The translations under genes and the position numbers were made by a program. Below, piece after piece: positions 12,247 to 12,320 of a DNA stretch of 12,320 nt; the first letter of the stretch is position 1; every line of letters starts with the position of its first letter. Under the pieces are notes generated by a model. It had not been told where the DNA came from and made no database searches. It saw only the letters and a list, made by a program, of their open reading frames with translations. The stretch covers positions 1-12,320 of the forward strand of contig CALDBJ010000101.1 in NCBI GenBank assembly GCA_937937835.1, written 5' to 3'. The stretch comes from an uncultured Collinsella sp. Lineage in GTDB: Bacteria > Actinomycetota > Coriobacteriia > Coriobacteriales > Coriobacteriaceae.

Positions 12247-12320
12247 TGAATTGGTTGTTTGGTCTCTTCAAAGGGTTGGGTTGATTTCCGATCTCAGCCG
12301 AACACATTAGGCGGACAGGC

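Noticed and set aside
1..12320. tRNA/rRNA genes, CRISPR arrays, insertion sequences or integrase genes
   Set aside because: No cloverleaf, regularly spaced short repeats, transposase motifs or terminal inverted repeats were seen on either strand.

Overview
The window looks like a chromosomal segment of a moderately GC-rich, Gram-positive gut-type actinobacterium. Class Coriobacteriia (Collinsella/Olsenella-like) is my best guess. The reasons are frequent TTG starts behind strong GGAGG-type ribosome binding sites, a secreted transglutaminase-like protein with C-terminal bacterial Ig-like repeats, a small DUF2188-type protein, and a compact glycosyltransferase/pyruvyltransferase/flippase cluster. 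The taxonomic call is inference; no rRNA or other marker gene is present.

Bases 1-6354 (+ strand) are the distal part of a cell-surface polysaccharide operon. In order it holds a 5'-truncated family 2 glycosyltransferase, an EpsG/Wzy-like membrane polymerase, a Wzx-type flippase, a polysaccharide pyruvyl transferase family protein, a second family 2 glycosyltransferase and a short-chain dehydrogenase/reductase. Gaps are 2-22 bases, so one transcript is likely. Together these would assemble a lipid-linked repeat unit (glycosyltransferases), decorate it (pyruvyl transferase), flip it (Wzx) and polymerise it outside (EpsG-like). The polymerase gene is locally very AT-rich and has an ambiguous start that may be a frameshift.

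Bases 6391-8991 (- strand, convergent) encode one large secreted protein: signal peptide, Thr/Ser/Asp-rich linker, beta-sandwich-like domain, transglutaminase-like domain with a visible Cys-His-Asp triad, and four tandem Ig-like repeats of about 94 residues that end the protein.

Bases 8992-9844 hold no confident gene, only broken protein-like frames on both strands, and look like decayed sequence.

Bases 9845-11231 (+) hold a tightly coupled two-gene unit: a small four-helix membrane protein of unrecognised family, and a cytosolic ComEC/Rec2-type metallo-beta-lactamase-fold hydrolase. A strong intrinsic terminator follows (11360-11396). This unit sits between decayed sequences and is the best candidate here for an undescribed system, possibly a conflict or defence module. 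That function is not shown by the sequence.

Bases 11399-12320 hold a decayed minus-strand gene, a small DUF2188-like protein, and three closely spaced perfect inverted repeats.
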